DNA of 64,000 bases from Rhizobium sp. 18055 (GCF_902706285.1 NZ_CACSKD010000021.1:1-64000), one strand, 5' to 3'; positions 53,162-61,977 are shown, counted from the stretch's first letter. Notes: generated by a model not told the origin, from the letters alone. Numbers and translations: made by a program.

Positions 53162-53593
53162 TCAGCGCGGCGGATTGTCGAGCCCGCCCATGCGGCAGAC
53201 TTCCAGCCATTCCTCGTCGGTGACAGGCTGCACCGAAAGCCGCATCGACGTCACCAGCGACATCTTCGCGAGCTTCTCGCTCGCCTTCACATCCTTCAGC
53301 GTCACCGGCTTCGGCATATCGCAGACGGCGCGGATATCGACGCAATCCCACTTCGGATCGCCCTCAGCGGTCGAATCGGGATGCGACAACGCGCAGACCT
53401 CGACGATGCCGACCACTTCGAGCCCGTCATTGGAGTGGTAGAAGAAGCCCTTGTCGCCGATCTGCATTGCCCGCATGTTGTTGCGCGCCAGATAGTTGCG
53501 AACCCCGGTCCACTCCGTGCCCTTTTCGCCCGCAGCCTTCTGCTGCGCCCACGACCATTTGGCCGGTTCGGATTTGTACAGCCAGTGCGCCAC
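53162..53593 (-). CDS. EVE-domain protein
   Basis: 143 residues, a PUA-like fold that binds modified nucleobases. It has HWLYKSEPAKWSWAQQ, EWTGVRNYLARNNMRAMQIGD, GFFYHSN and the C-terminal SLVTSMRLSVQPVTDEEWLEV. EVE/thymocyte-nuclear-protein-1 homologues are housekeeping in many proteobacteria, so a defence role is not required. Two bases after the YciI-like gene. Confidence 0.92.
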   Translation of the reverse strand: MAHWLYKSEPAKWSWAQQKAAGEKGTEWTGVRNYLARNNMRAMQIGDKGFFYHSNDGLEVVGIVEVCALSHPDSTAEGDPKWDCVDIRAVCDMPKPVTLKDVKASEKLAKMSLVTSMRLSVQPVTDEEWLEVCRMGGLDNPPR

Positions 53594-53595
53594 GC

Positions 53596-53889
53596 TTACG
53601 CCTCCGGCTTGTTGAAGACCCAGTTGAACGGCTGGACCTCGACACTCGCAAACAGCCCGGCCTTGGCGTAGGGGTCGGAGTCGGCAATGGCAGTGGCCGC
53701 TTCGATGGTCTCGGCCTCGACGATCACAAGGCTGCCGCAGGGCTTGCCTTCAGCATCGAGAAACGGACCCGCCATCTTCAGCGTGCCGGCAGCGTTCAGC
53801 GCGTTGAGATGATCGACATGCTCAGGCCGCGTCTCCATGCGAACGTTGAGGTGGCCGGGCTTGTCCTTGCAAACAAAAGCGAAAAGCAT
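53596..53889 (-). CDS. YciI-like protein
   Basis: 97 residues, dimeric alpha-beta barrel (ferredoxin-like) fold: MLFAFVCKDKPGHLNVRMETR, EHVDHLNALNAAGTLKMAGPFLD, GSLVIVEAETIEAATAIADSDPYAKAGLFASV. The His-Asp region typical of YciI (P-x-H-x-x-H/L) is partly present. Enzymatic role unknown. Between gpsA and the EVE gene. Confidence 0.92.
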   Translation of the reverse strand: MLFAFVCKDKPGHLNVRMETRPEHVDHLNALNAAGTLKMAGPFLDAEGKPCGSLVIVEAETIEAATAIADSDPYAKAGLFASVEVQPFNWVFNKPEA

Positions 53890-53899
53890 GTGAATTCTC

Positions 53900-54883
53900 C
53901 TATTCGGTCGTGATCGGGCGCGTCATCAGCTGGTCGATCGCTTCGGCAACGCCGAGCTGACCCGAGATGATGGCGGAAACAGCGTCGGTAACGGGCATGT
54001 CGATCGCAAGCGGCTTTGCCAGCCGCGACACCACGGCAGCGGCAAAGGCGCCCTCGACCAGCTCGCCATGCGCGGGATCACGCGTCTCGCCGCGCCCGAG
54101 CGCGATGCCGAAACGCAGATTGCGCGATTGGTGGCTGGTGGCGGTCAGAACCAGATCGCCGAGGCCGGACAGCCCCGGAACCGTATCCGCCTGCCCGCCC
54201 TTGGCGACGACGAAGCGCGACATCTCGGCAAGCCCACGGGCAATCAGCGCCGCACGCGCCGAATCGCCGATCCCTGCACCCTCGACGATACCGCAGGCAA
54301 TCGCCAGCACGTTCTTCAACGCCCCGCCCAGCTGCACGCCGATCCGGTCGGATGATGGATAGAGCCGGAAGGTCCGCCCCGAAATCGCCTGCGCCAGCCG
54401 CTCGGCAATCTCGCCGTTTTCGGCCGCCACCACCATCGCGGTTGGCAGCCCCTTGGCGATATCGGCGGCAAAGCCCGGTCCCGACAGCACGGCAATCGGA
54501 TGCCCCGGCAGCGCCTTCGCCAGCATGTCGGTCAGAAGATTGCCAGTCGTCTTCTCGATGCCCTTGGCACAGGTGACGACAATGGCATCCTTGGCCAGAT
54601 AAGGTTCGTATTGCCTTGCCGCGTCGGCCTGCGCCTGCGAGGGCATGGCAAACAGCACGATCCCGGCATCGCCGATCGCATCGGCCTCCGCCGAAAACAG
54701 CAATGCCTCCGGCAGCGGAATGCCCGGCAGCACGGCGTCGTGCAGATGCTCGGCCGCAAGATCGGCCATCAGCTGGGGATCGCGGCCGACCAGCGTCACC
54801 TTGTGCCGCCCGGTCAGCGCAATCACCGCGGCCAAAGCCGTGCCGAACGCACCGGCGCCGATGACGGCAATGGTCTCACTCAT
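53900..54883 (-). CDS. gpsA: Glycerol-3-phosphate dehydrogenase (NAD(P)+)
   Basis: Makes sn-glycerol-3-phosphate for phospholipids. 327 residues. Rossmann motif IGAGAFGTALA (about 7-17), SGPGFAADIAKGLPTA, the catalytic Lys in GGALKNVLAIACGI, and GLSGLGDLVLTATS with RNLRFG. Its start overlaps the tsaD stop by 4 bases, so tsaD-gpsA are coupled. Confidence 0.96.
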   Translation of the reverse strand: MSETIAVIGAGAFGTALAAVIALTGRHKVTLVGRDPQLMADLAAEHLHDAVLPGIPLPEALLFSAEADAIGDAGIVLFAMPSQAQADAARQYEPYLAKDAIVVTCAKGIEKTTGNLLTDMLAKALPGHPIAVLSGPGFAADIAKGLPTAMVVAAENGEIAERLAQAISGRTFRLYPSSDRIGVQLGGALKNVLAIACGIVEGAGIGDSARAALIARGLAEMSRFVVAKGGQADTVPGLSGLGDLVLTATSHQSRNLRFGIALGRGETRDPAHGELVEGAFAAAVVSRLAKPLAIDMPVTDAVSAIISGQLGVAEAIDQLMTRPITTE

Positions 54884-55974
54884 GCCTTCGCTCCCCGCTT
54901 GCCGAAGCCCAGCAATGCCTCGGCGTTCGAATCCAGCGGCCAGCGCGAGCGCGGCTGCACGTCGAGCTCATCGGGCAGAACGCCCGTCGCCATCCGCTCC
55001 AGCCCGGCCCAGGCGATCATCACCGCATTGTCGGTGCACAGATGCAGCGGCGGCGCCACGAAGCGGAAGCGGTTCTTGTCGCAGAGAGCCTGCAGCGTGC
55101 CACGCACCTCGAGATTGGCGGCCACGCCACCGGCCACGACGAGCGCCGGCTGCGCGACATCGGGAAACAGCGTCTTGAAGCGCTCCAGCCCGCGGCCGAT
55201 GCGATCCTTCAAGGTTCGCGACACGGCGTTCTGGAACGAGGCGCAGATATCGGCCACGTCCTGATCGCTGAGCGGCGCGATCTCGGTCGCCGCCTGCCGC
55301 ACCGCCGTCTTCAGCCCGGAAAAGGAGAAATTGAGCTTTGCCTCGCCGACCAGCGGCCGTGGGAACTTGAAACGCTCGGGATTGCCAGATTTCGCCGCCC
55401 GCTCCACCGCCGGCCCGCCGGGATAGGGCAGGCTCAGCAGCTTGGCGGTCTTGTCGAAAGCCTCGCCCAGTGCATCGTCGATCGTCGTGCCCCAGCGCTC
55501 GTAATCGCCGACGCCGCGCACCAGGATCAGTTGCGTATGACCGCCGGAAACCAAGAGCATCAGATAGGGGAACGACAGCCCGTCGGTCAGCCGCGCCGTC
55601 AGCGCATGGCCCTCGAGATGGTTGACGGCATAGAGCGGCTTGCCGGATGCCTTGGCGATCGCCTTGCCGGTCATCAGCCCGACCAGCAACCCGCCGATCA
55701 GCCCCGGACCTGACGTCGCGGCGATCGCATCGATCTCCGAGAGCGACACATTGGCGCGTTTCAAAGCCTCGTCGATCAGCGTATCCAGGGCTTCGACATG
55801 GGCGCGGGCCGCAATTTCGGGCACGACGCCGCCATAGGCGCTATGCTCTTCGAGCTGGCTCAGCACCACGTCGGAGCGCACGGTTGGCACCCCGTCTGCA
55901 GCCCGCTCGACCACGGCAGCGGCGGTTTCGTCGCAGCTTGTTTCGATGCCGAGGATGCGCAGAAAGGGAGCCAT
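54880..55974 (-). CDS. tsaD: tRNA N6-adenosine threonylcarbamoyltransferase TsaD
   Basis: Transfers the threonylcarbamoyl group to A37 of ANN-decoding tRNAs with TsaB/TsaE. 364 residues from ATG 55974. ASKHA fold with LGIETSCDETAAAVV, metal ligands in EHSAYGGVVPEIAARAHVE, GLIGGLLVGLMTGKAIA, HLEGHALTA, and the C-terminal TDNAVMIAWAGLER with the metal-binding Asp. The frame is open upstream, but that part is antisense to hemC. Divergent from hemC with 67 bases between starts. Confidence 0.96.
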   Translation of the reverse strand: MAPFLRILGIETSCDETAAAVVERAADGVPTVRSDVVLSQLEEHSAYGGVVPEIAARAHVEALDTLIDEALKRANVSLSEIDAIAATSGPGLIGGLLVGLMTGKAIAKASGKPLYAVNHLEGHALTARLTDGLSFPYLMLLVSGGHTQLILVRGVGDYERWGTTIDDALGEAFDKTAKLLSLPYPGGPAVERAAKSGNPERFKFPRPLVGEAKLNFSFSGLKTAVRQAATEIAPLSDQDVADICASFQNAVSRTLKDRIGRGLERFKTLFPDVAQPALVVAGGVAANLEVRGTLQALCDKNRFRFVAPPLHLCTDNAVMIAWAGLERMATGVLPDELDVQPRSRWPLDSNAEALLGFGKRGAKA

Positions 55975-56041
55975 GGAGCCTGATCGTTGATTGCGATGGG
56001 TCTGAAACCTGTTTACGAGAAACTCCGGTAACAACGGATCA

Positions 56042-56977
56042 ATGCGGATGCAAACAAAACCTTTCCGGATCGGCACCAGAGGCAGCCCCCTGGCGCTCGC
56101 CCAGGCCAACGAAGCCCGCGACAGGCTGATGGCGGCGCATGGCCTGCCGGAGGAGATGTTCGAGATCGTCGTGCTCTCCACCAAGGGCGACCGCATCACC
56201 GACCGCTCGCTGGCCGAGATCGGCGGCAAGGGCCTGTTCACCGAAGAGCTGGAAGAAAAGCTCAGTTCCGGCGATCTCGATATCGCCGTGCATTCCACCA
56301 AGGACATGCCGACAGCGCTGCCAGAAGGGCTCTGTCTTGCCGCCTACCTGCCCCGCGAAGACATTCGCGATGCTGTCGTAGGCCGCACCGCTCCGAAGTT
56401 GATCGACCTGCCGCATGGCGCCACCGTCGGCTCCTCGTCGCTGCGCCGACAGGCGCTGATCCGCCGCATGCGCCCCGATATCAATGTCATCACCTTCCGC
56501 GGCCTCGTCGACACAAGGCTGCGCAAGCTCGCAGAAGGCCAGGTCGACGCGACGCTGCTGGCGCTGGCCGGCCTGAAGCGCCTCGGCAAGGTCGATGTGA
56601 TCACCGACATCCTCGATCCCGACACCTTCCCCCCGGCCCCCGCCCAGGGCGCCATCTGCATCGAAAGCCGCATCGGCGACACCCGCGTCGAGACGCTGCT
56701 GGCCCCGATCAACGATGTCAGGACCTTCGACACCGTCTCCTGCGAGCGCGCCTTCCTGGCAGCGCTCGATGGCTCATGCCGCACCCCGATCGGGGGCTAT
56801 GCCGTCTGCGAGGGCGACCAGATCCGTTTCCACGGCCTGATCATCACCCCCGACGGCCGCCAGCAGCACGCCATCACCATCGACGGCAACCGCCGCGATG
56901 CGGTGGCGCTCGGCACCCGCGCCGGCCAGGATGTCCGCGACCGGGCGGGCACTGCCTTCTTCGAAGACTGGAGCTGA
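56042..56977 (+). CDS. hemC: Porphobilinogen deaminase (hydroxymethylbilane synthase)
   Basis: Joins four porphobilinogens in haem synthesis. 311 residues. RIGTRGSPLALAQA near the N-terminus, LSTKGDRITDRSLAEIGGKGLFTEELE, HSTKDMPTALPEGL, SSLRRQALIRRMRPD and the dipyrromethane cofactor cysteine in LDGSCRTPIGGYA. The start may be ATG 56042 or ATG 56048. Followed by hemD five bases later. Confidence 0.96.
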   Translation: MRMQTKPFRIGTRGSPLALAQANEARDRLMAAHGLPEEMFEIVVLSTKGDRITDRSLAEIGGKGLFTEELEEKLSSGDLDIAVHSTKDMPTALPEGLCLAAYLPREDIRDAVVGRTAPKLIDLPHGATVGSSSLRRQALIRRMRPDINVITFRGLVDTRLRKLAEGQVDATLLALAGLKRLGKVDVITDILDPDTFPPAPAQGAICIESRIGDTRVETLLAPINDVRTFDTVSCERAFLAALDGSCRTPIGGYAVCEGDQIRFHGLIITPDGRQQHAITIDGNRRDAVALGTRAGQDVRDRAGTAFFEDWS

Positions 56978-56982
56978 CGCCG

Positions 56983-57693
56983 ATGCGCGTGCTCGTGACC
57001 CGTCCACCGCAGCCGGGCGCGCGCACCGCCGAACGCCTTGCTGCAATGGGCCACGCGCCGCTGATGCTGCCGCTGTTCGAGCCGATGCATGACGGCGAGA
57101 AGGCCCTCGCCGGCCTTGCGGAAACCGACGGCCCCATCGCCGTCACCAGCGCCGAAGCGATCCGCGCCATGACCGAACAGCCGACAGCCGGCCGCGCCCC
57201 CTACCTCAACCGCCCGCTGTTTGCCGTCGGCGACGCCACGGCCGAGCAAGCCAAGACTGCCGGCTTCGACAACGTCATCGCATCGACAGGCAACGGCGCC
57301 GACCTCGCCGACCTGATGGCCGACGGGACCCGGACCCCGGTGCTCTACCTCGCCGGATCGCCGCGTGCCAAAACCTTCGAGAGCCGCGCCCGCAAGATCG
57401 GCCTCGCCGTCATCGTCGTCGAATGCTACCGGATGCAGCGCCTCCACGTGCCGGTCGAGATCCTCCGCAACCTGTTCGCCGACCAAGCCCCTGATTCGAT
57501 CCTGTTCTATTCGCGCCAGACCGCCCAAGGCTTCTTCGCGCTGCACGAGATCGCCACCAATCTAGACGCCCTGATCGGCATCCGCCTGCTCTGCCTCAGC
57601 AACGCGGTTGCCGATGCCGTTCCGCCTGAGCTGCAAGGGCATGTCACGATCGCGAAAACGCCTGACGAAGACAGCCTTCTATCGCTGCTTTGA
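56983..57693 (+). CDS. hemD: Uroporphyrinogen-III synthase
   Basis: Cyclises hydroxymethylbilane. 236 residues from ATG 56983, which has GGAG inside the hemC stop region. The family diverges strongly in sequence, but RVLVTRPPQPGARTAERLAAMGH, PIAVTSAEAIRAM, LYLAGSPRAKTFES, YRMQRL and ILFYSRQTAQGFFAL are in HemD order. In other Rhizobiaceae I expect the Mic60-like gene next; here an antisense two-gene module comes between. Confidence 0.93.
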   Translation: MRVLVTRPPQPGARTAERLAAMGHAPLMLPLFEPMHDGEKALAGLAETDGPIAVTSAEAIRAMTEQPTAGRAPYLNRPLFAVGDATAEQAKTAGFDNVIASTGNGADLADLMADGTRTPVLYLAGSPRAKTFESRARKIGLAVIVVECYRMQRLHVPVEILRNLFADQAPDSILFYSRQTAQGFFALHEIATNLDALIGIRLLCLSNAVADAVPPELQGHVTIAKTPDEDSLLSLL

Positions 57694-57705
57694 TCCCCGG
57701 CTTCT

Positions 57706-58122
57706 TCATTTCAAAAGTTGCGTTTCGGCCCAGGCAACGAACTCCTCCAGCCGTTCCAGCGCGCGCTCCGCGTCATCACGCGATTTTGAGCGCGATCCAT
57801 ACTGAACCTCATCCTTCTGATCGAGAAGTGCCTTGAGAATAGCCTCCTGGCGGTTTGGTAGTTCGTTGCCAAGCACCGCGCGAAGAAGTTTGACAACCGC
57901 ACCATGATCACCCTGACTGATCTCTCCCCGATATTTCGCCGTGATGGCGTCGGCATAGGCAATCGCGCAGTTGATGACCGTCGAGATGGACGGGTTTCCG
58001 ATATCGCCGACATCCGCCCACGCATTGCTGTTGCGGGCATCCTTGCGATAGCCGCGGGCCACGACGAGCCGACCCGAGACATAGGCGGCATCCTTCTTCT
58101 TGGTGGAGCGGGTCCTAGCCAT
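57706..58122 (-). CDS. Small helical HEPN-like protein, partner of the adjacent nucleotidyltransferase
   Basis: 138 residues, predicted all-helical. A basic N-terminus (TRSTKKK) leads into helices YVSGRLVVARGYRKDARNS, STVINCAIAYADAITAKYRG, DHGAVVKLLRAVLG and RQEAILKALLDQKDEVQYGS, and a C-terminal DAERALERLEEFVAWAETQL. The last two helices look like those of HEPN proteins that accompany minimal nucleotidyltransferases. The usual HEPN RNase motif (R-x4-6-H, or RX4HXY of HepT) is not clear: the nearest is Arg and His eight apart in RGEISQGDH. The ATG overlaps the upstream stop by 8 bases (ATGGCTAG). I call it HEPN-like from context and helix pattern; function is inferred. Confidence 0.6.
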   Translation of the reverse strand: MARTRSTKKKDAAYVSGRLVVARGYRKDARNSNAWADVGDIGNPSISTVINCAIAYADAITAKYRGEISQGDHGAVVKLLRAVLGNELPNRQEAILKALLDQKDEVQYGSRSKSRDDAERALERLEEFVAWAETQLLK

Positions 58123-58777
58123 GCGCCGCAATCCCGCTCAACGCCGTAAGTTCATCTGGCCGTTTGCCCGACAACACGATCGCATCATTGACCGCGTTCG
58201 ACCACCACGGGTCGCGATCACGGGCAAGGCGAGCGACATCGCCCATGTCGAGGCCAACGACACTGGCGAGAAAACCGAGCCGCTCGGATTGGTCGGCAAG
58301 GCGAGATCGAACAACCTCGACAACCGTCGACAGATCATCGGCGTCGGCGATCACACCGACATCGAGATCGCTTCCCAGTCGATCGTCTCCGCGGGCGGCG
58401 CTGCCGTATACCCACAAGCTTTTGACGCGATCTTCTTGATCACCGACACTCATGCGTACAGCCTCGAGAATCGCCGCGAAACGGTTGCTCTCGGCTGCAA
58501 ACAGGCTTTCGATTTCACGACGAAGATAGTGTTCGCCATTCAGGCGATAGAGACGGCTGTAACCCGATCCCTCCACCGATACGACACCTGTCTCGCCAAG
58601 CGAGAGAAGGCCGAGGCGGGTGCTGCTTTTCGACAGGCCGGCGCGCAGGCTGATGTCTGAACTGGAAAGCAACCCACCGTGGCGGGCAAGCACGCGCAAC
58701 ACCCGAACGTTCGAATCGACCCCGAAAATGCGATCGAGCGGATTTCGGATTGCGCTCTGTGCGATTGTTCTGGCCAT
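58115..58777 (-). CDS. Winged-helix plus nucleotidyltransferase (MNT-like) protein
   Basis: 220 residues. N-terminal helix-turn-helix (about 20-80: VRVLRVLARHGGLLSSSDIS, then LRAGLSKSSTRLGLLSL and a wing GYSRLYRLN). The C-terminal pol-beta-type nucleotidyltransferase has GSAARG (125-130) and SDLD (136-139) with strand partners DVGVI and later acidic residues near 177-180. In HEPN-MNT (type VII) toxin-antitoxin pairs the MNT inactivates the HEPN toxin by AMP transfer. Here the antitoxin candidate also carries its own DNA-binding domain, so it could repress its promoter. Downstream gene overlaps by 8 bases. It lies on the opposite strand to the hem genes. Confidence 0.8.
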   Translation of the reverse strand: MARTIAQSAIRNPLDRIFGVDSNVRVLRVLARHGGLLSSSDISLRAGLSKSSTRLGLLSLGETGVVSVEGSGYSRLYRLNGEHYLRREIESLFAAESNRFAAILEAVRMSVGDQEDRVKSLWVYGSAARGDDRLGSDLDVGVIADADDLSTVVEVVRSRLADQSERLGFLASVVGLDMGDVARLARDRDPWWSNAVNDAIVLSGKRPDELTALSGIAAHG

Positions 58778-58799
58778 GGATCACCGACAGTTCCACATC

Positions 58800-58833
58800 G
58801 AACCGATTGCTTTGATAACAGCGCAATCGGTTC
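58800..58833. promoter_or_regulatory. Inverted repeat in the promoter of the nucleotidyltransferase/HEPN-like module
   Basis: GAACCGATTGC (58800-58810) and GCAATCGGTTC (58823-58833) are perfect 11-bp arms with a 12-base spacer, 23-56 bases before the start of the nucleotidyltransferase gene. The surrounding 60 bases are markedly AT-rich (AATATTAAATTGAT, CATTATTAATCC). An autoregulatory operator for the protein's own helix-turn-helix is the simplest reading. Confidence 0.55.
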
Positions 58834-59018
58834 AATATTAAATTGATCGATCCATTATTAATCCAATTCTGTCTTTTGAGCAATGCAGCCCTGGAGAACG
58901 CTCATCAAGGAAAATTCGGGCGGCGATGACGGTACGGTTGCGCAAATTTCATCTGGCCTCTTTCCTTCACCGGCATCACTGACTACTTTCGAACCAATGC
59001 AGGAATGAAGAGGGTCTC

Positions 59019-60278
59019 ATGGCACCAGGAAATCCACCACGCCATTCGAAGAGCACCGATGCGCCGGTCACCATTGACCTGGATGCGCAGGAGATTGCCT
59101 CTGAACGCGATGCCCCAAAGGACGTCCCGCCGGCTGCCGAACCGGAGCCGGTGACAGCAGAGGCAACGCCCGAGCCCCCTGAACCGGTCATTGAAGAACA
59201 ACCCGTCTTTGCAGAGGATAAGGCGTCCGAAGCCGAGCAACCGCCCTATAGTCACGCCCCGGAACCCGTCGATCCGGTTGTCGAACAGCCGCGCCAGCAG
59301 GCCAACACCTCGGGCCTGATCGCTGCCGGCATCGTCGGCGGCCTGATTGCCCTTCTCGGCGCCGGCGCCATCCAGTATGCCGGTTTCCTGCCGGGCCCGT
59401 CTGCGCCGCAAACAGCTTCGCCGGAGATCGCCAATCTCTCCAGCGAGATCGACGGCCTCAAGCAGTCGGTCGCCAATCTCGCCGCCGCTCCACCCAATGC
59501 TGCCCCGATCGACGACACGCTGGCCAAGCGCATCTCGGCGCTTGAGATCGCCGCCAAGGCGCCGCAAGCCGCCTCGACCGGCGCCGACAGCGCCACCGTC
59601 GATGCTCTGAACCAGAAGATATCCAGCCTCACCGGCGAACTCGACCAGCTGCGCGGCGCCGTCACCCAGGCGACCGATCAGCGCGCCTCCAGCGGCGCCG
59701 AAATCGAGCAGCGCCTGACCGAGGCCGAAAAGAAGCTCAACGAACCGCGCCAGGACGTCGCCGTCGCCAAGGCGATTGCGGCCGCCGCCCTGAAGGCCGC
59801 GATCGATCGCGGCGGTCCCTTCGTCGCCGAACTCGACACCTTCGCCGGCGTCTCGCCGGATGATCCCGTCGCTACCGACCTGCGCAGCTTCGCCGAAACC
59901 GGCGTGCCCTCGCGCGCCGAGCTGATCCGCCAGGTCCCCGACGTCGCGACCTCGATCATCGACAGCGTCAACAAGACCGATCCGAACCAGAGCTGGTCCG
60001 ACCGGCTGATGGTCAGCGCCAAGTCGCTGGTCAAGGTCCGTCCGGTCGGCAACATCGAGGGCGACAGCGTCGAGGCGATTGCCGCGCGCATGGAAGACAA
60101 GGTGAAGAACGGCGACCTGCCGGGCGCCGCCACCGAATGGAACACGCTGCCGGCCGACGCCAAGCAGGCGTCCGCCGCCTTCAAGCAGTCGCTGGAAGCC
60201 CGCATCCGCGTGGAAGAGCTGGTCGGCAGTGCGCTGTCGAAAGCTGTCTCCGGCACCGGCACCGGCAAGGAGGGCTGA
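59019..60278 (+). CDS. Alphaproteobacterial Mic60/mitofilin-like inner-membrane protein
   Basis: 419 residues. An acidic Pro/Glu/Ala-rich N-terminus (about 1-95) precedes one membrane segment (SGLIAAGIVGGLIALLGAGA). A coiled-coil region (about 140-260, with LNQKISSLTGELDQLRGAV and EIEQRLTEAEKKLNEPRQ) and the conserved C-terminal domain (WNTLPADAKQASAAFKQSLE, ARIRVEELVGSAL) follow. Homologues next to hemCD shape intracytoplasmic membranes in alphaproteobacteria. GAGGG precedes the ATG. Three bases separate its stop codon from the ATG of the HemY gene. Confidence 0.85.
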   Translation: MAPGNPPRHSKSTDAPVTIDLDAQEIASERDAPKDVPPAAEPEPVTAEATPEPPEPVIEEQPVFAEDKASEAEQPPYSHAPEPVDPVVEQPRQQANTSGLIAAGIVGGLIALLGAGAIQYAGFLPGPSAPQTASPEIANLSSEIDGLKQSVANLAAAPPNAAPIDDTLAKRISALEIAAKAPQAASTGADSATVDALNQKISSLTGELDQLRGAVTQATDQRASSGAEIEQRLTEAEKKLNEPRQDVAVAKAIAAAALKAAIDRGGPFVAELDTFAGVSPDDPVATDLRSFAETGVPSRAELIRQVPDVATSIIDSVNKTDPNQSWSDRLMVSAKSLVKVRPVGNIEGDSVEAIAARMEDKVKNGDLPGAATEWNTLPADAKQASAAFKQSLEARIRVEELVGSALSKAVSGTGTGKEG

Positions 60279-60282
60279 GGAT

Positions 60283-61962
60283 ATGGTCAGGCTCGTCGTC
60301 TTCGCGCTTCTCGTTCTCGCCCTCGGCTATGGCTTTGCCTGGCTGGCAGACCGCCCCGGCGATCTGTCGCTGATCTGGGAAGGCCAGCTCTACCAGACCC
60401 GCCTCATCGTTGCCGCCACCGCCATTATCGCGCTGATCGCGCTTGTGATGGTCGGCTGGTGGCTGGTGCGGGTGATCTGGACCTCGCCGCACTCCGTCAC
60501 CCGCTATTTTCGCGCCCGCAAGCGTGACCGTGGCTACCAGGCGCTCTCCACCGGCCTGATCGCCGCCGGCGCCGGCAATGCGCTGATGGCCCGCAAGATG
60601 GCCGCCCGCTCGCGCGGCCTGATCCGCGCCGACCAAGAACCGCTGATTGCCCTGCTCGAAGCCCAGGCCGCCCTGATCGAAGGCCGCCACGACGAGGCCC
60701 GCGCCAAGTTCGAGGCGATGGCCAACGATCCTGAGACCCGCGAACTCGGCCTGCGCGGCCTCTATCTCGAGGCCAGGCGCCTCGGCGCCAACGAAGCCGC
60801 CCGCCAATATGCCGAAAGGGCCGCCGACAACGCGCCCTATCTCCCCTGGGCCGCCCAGGCGACGCTCGAATACCGCAGCCAGTCCGGCCGCTGGGACGAC
60901 GCCATCCGCCTGCTCGAACAGCAGAAGGCCGCCCGCGTCATCGACAAGGCCGAAGCCGACCGCCTTCGCGCCGTGCTGCTCACCGCTCGCGCCACCGAAA
61001 AGCTGGAAAACGATCCGGCCGGTGCCCGCGACGACGCCACCCATGCGCTAAAACTGTCGGCCGATTTCGAGCCCGCCGCGATCATCGCCGCCAAGGCGCT
61101 GTTCCGCGAAGACAAGCTGCGCAAGGCCGCATCGATTCTCGAGCAGGCGTGGAAGACCAGCCCGCATCCCGAGATCGGCAGCACCTATGTCCGCGCCCGC
61201 AGCGGCGATTCCACCGCCGACCGGCTGAAGCGCGCCGAGAAGCTGGAGAACATACGGCCGAACAACATCGAATCGCTTTTGGTCGTGGCCCAGGCCGCCC
61301 TCGATGCCCAGGACTTTGCCAAGGCCCGCACCAAGGCCGAAGCCGCCGCCCGCATCGAGCCGCGCGAGGCAGCCTTCCTGCTGCTTGCCGATATCGAAGA
61401 GGCCGAGACCGGCGACCAGGGCCGCATCCGCCACTGGCTCGCCCAGGCGCTGAAGGCACCGCGCGATCCGGCCTGGGTGGCAGATGGCTACGTCTCCGAC
61501 AAATGGCTGCCGCTGTCGCCGATCTCGGGCAAGCTCGACGCCTTCGTATGGAAGGCACCGTTCGGGCAGGTCGAAGGCCCGGTCGAGGACGGCACAGCGA
61601 TCACCATCGACACGGCGCTCAAAAGCCTGCCGCCGGTGCGCGAGGTCCGGCCCGAAAGCGGCGCCAACGACCACCGCGTCATCGAGCTGGAGCGTGCCGC
61701 CACCATCGCCAGGGCCGCGCGGCCGGTCGATGAACCGGTCGTTGCGCCAAAGCAGCCGGTCAAGCAGGCACAGCCAATTGCATCGCCCGCGCCAACGCCG
61801 GCAACATCGCCGGCACCATCACCCGCACCGGGACCAACGCCGGCGAGACAGACATCAGACACACCAGAACCACGCCCCTTCTTCGGTGGATTGCCGGATG
61901 ATCCGGGCGTCCGCAACAAATCGGCAGAGCCTGAACCCAAGACACGGCTTCGCCTCTTCTAG
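60283..61962 (+). CDS. hemY: HemY-like TPR membrane protein
   Basis: 559 residues from ATG 60283. Two N-terminal membrane segments (LVVFALLVLALGYGFAWLA and LIVAATAIIALIALVMVGWWL), then RVIWTSPHSVTRYFRARKRDRGYQALSTGLIAAGAG, the HemY_N signature (split here into RYFRARKRDRGYQ and ALSTGLIAAGAG), and TPR-type helical repeats to about residue 440. The C-terminus is Pro/Ala-rich (SPAPTPATSPAPSPAPGP). It is the HemX/HemY partner found beside hemCD; a scaffold role in haem synthesis or membrane organisation is inferred, not an enzyme activity. Confidence 0.88.
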   Translation: MVRLVVFALLVLALGYGFAWLADRPGDLSLIWEGQLYQTRLIVAATAIIALIALVMVGWWLVRVIWTSPHSVTRYFRARKRDRGYQALSTGLIAAGAGNALMARKMAARSRGLIRADQEPLIALLEAQAALIEGRHDEARAKFEAMANDPETRELGLRGLYLEARRLGANEAARQYAERAADNAPYLPWAAQATLEYRSQSGRWDDAIRLLEQQKAARVIDKAEADRLRAVLLTARATEKLENDPAGARDDATHALKLSADFEPAAIIAAKALFREDKLRKAASILEQAWKTSPHPEIGSTYVRARSGDSTADRLKRAEKLENIRPNNIESLLVVAQAALDAQDFAKARTKAEAAARIEPREAAFLLLADIEEAETGDQGRIRHWLAQALKAPRDPAWVADGYVSDKWLPLSPISGKLDAFVWKAPFGQVEGPVEDGTAITIDTALKSLPPVREVRPESGANDHRVIELERAATIARAARPVDEPVVAPKQPVKQAQPIASPAPTPATSPAPSPAPGPTPARQTSDTPEPRPFFGGLPDDPGVRNKSAEPEPKTRLRLF

Positions 61963-61977
61963 ACAGACAGGACCCGT

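Noticed and set aside
53162..53593. EVE-domain gene as a modification-dependent defence component
   Set aside because: It stands alone between YciI-like and methyltransferase housekeeping genes, with no nuclease or McrB partner.
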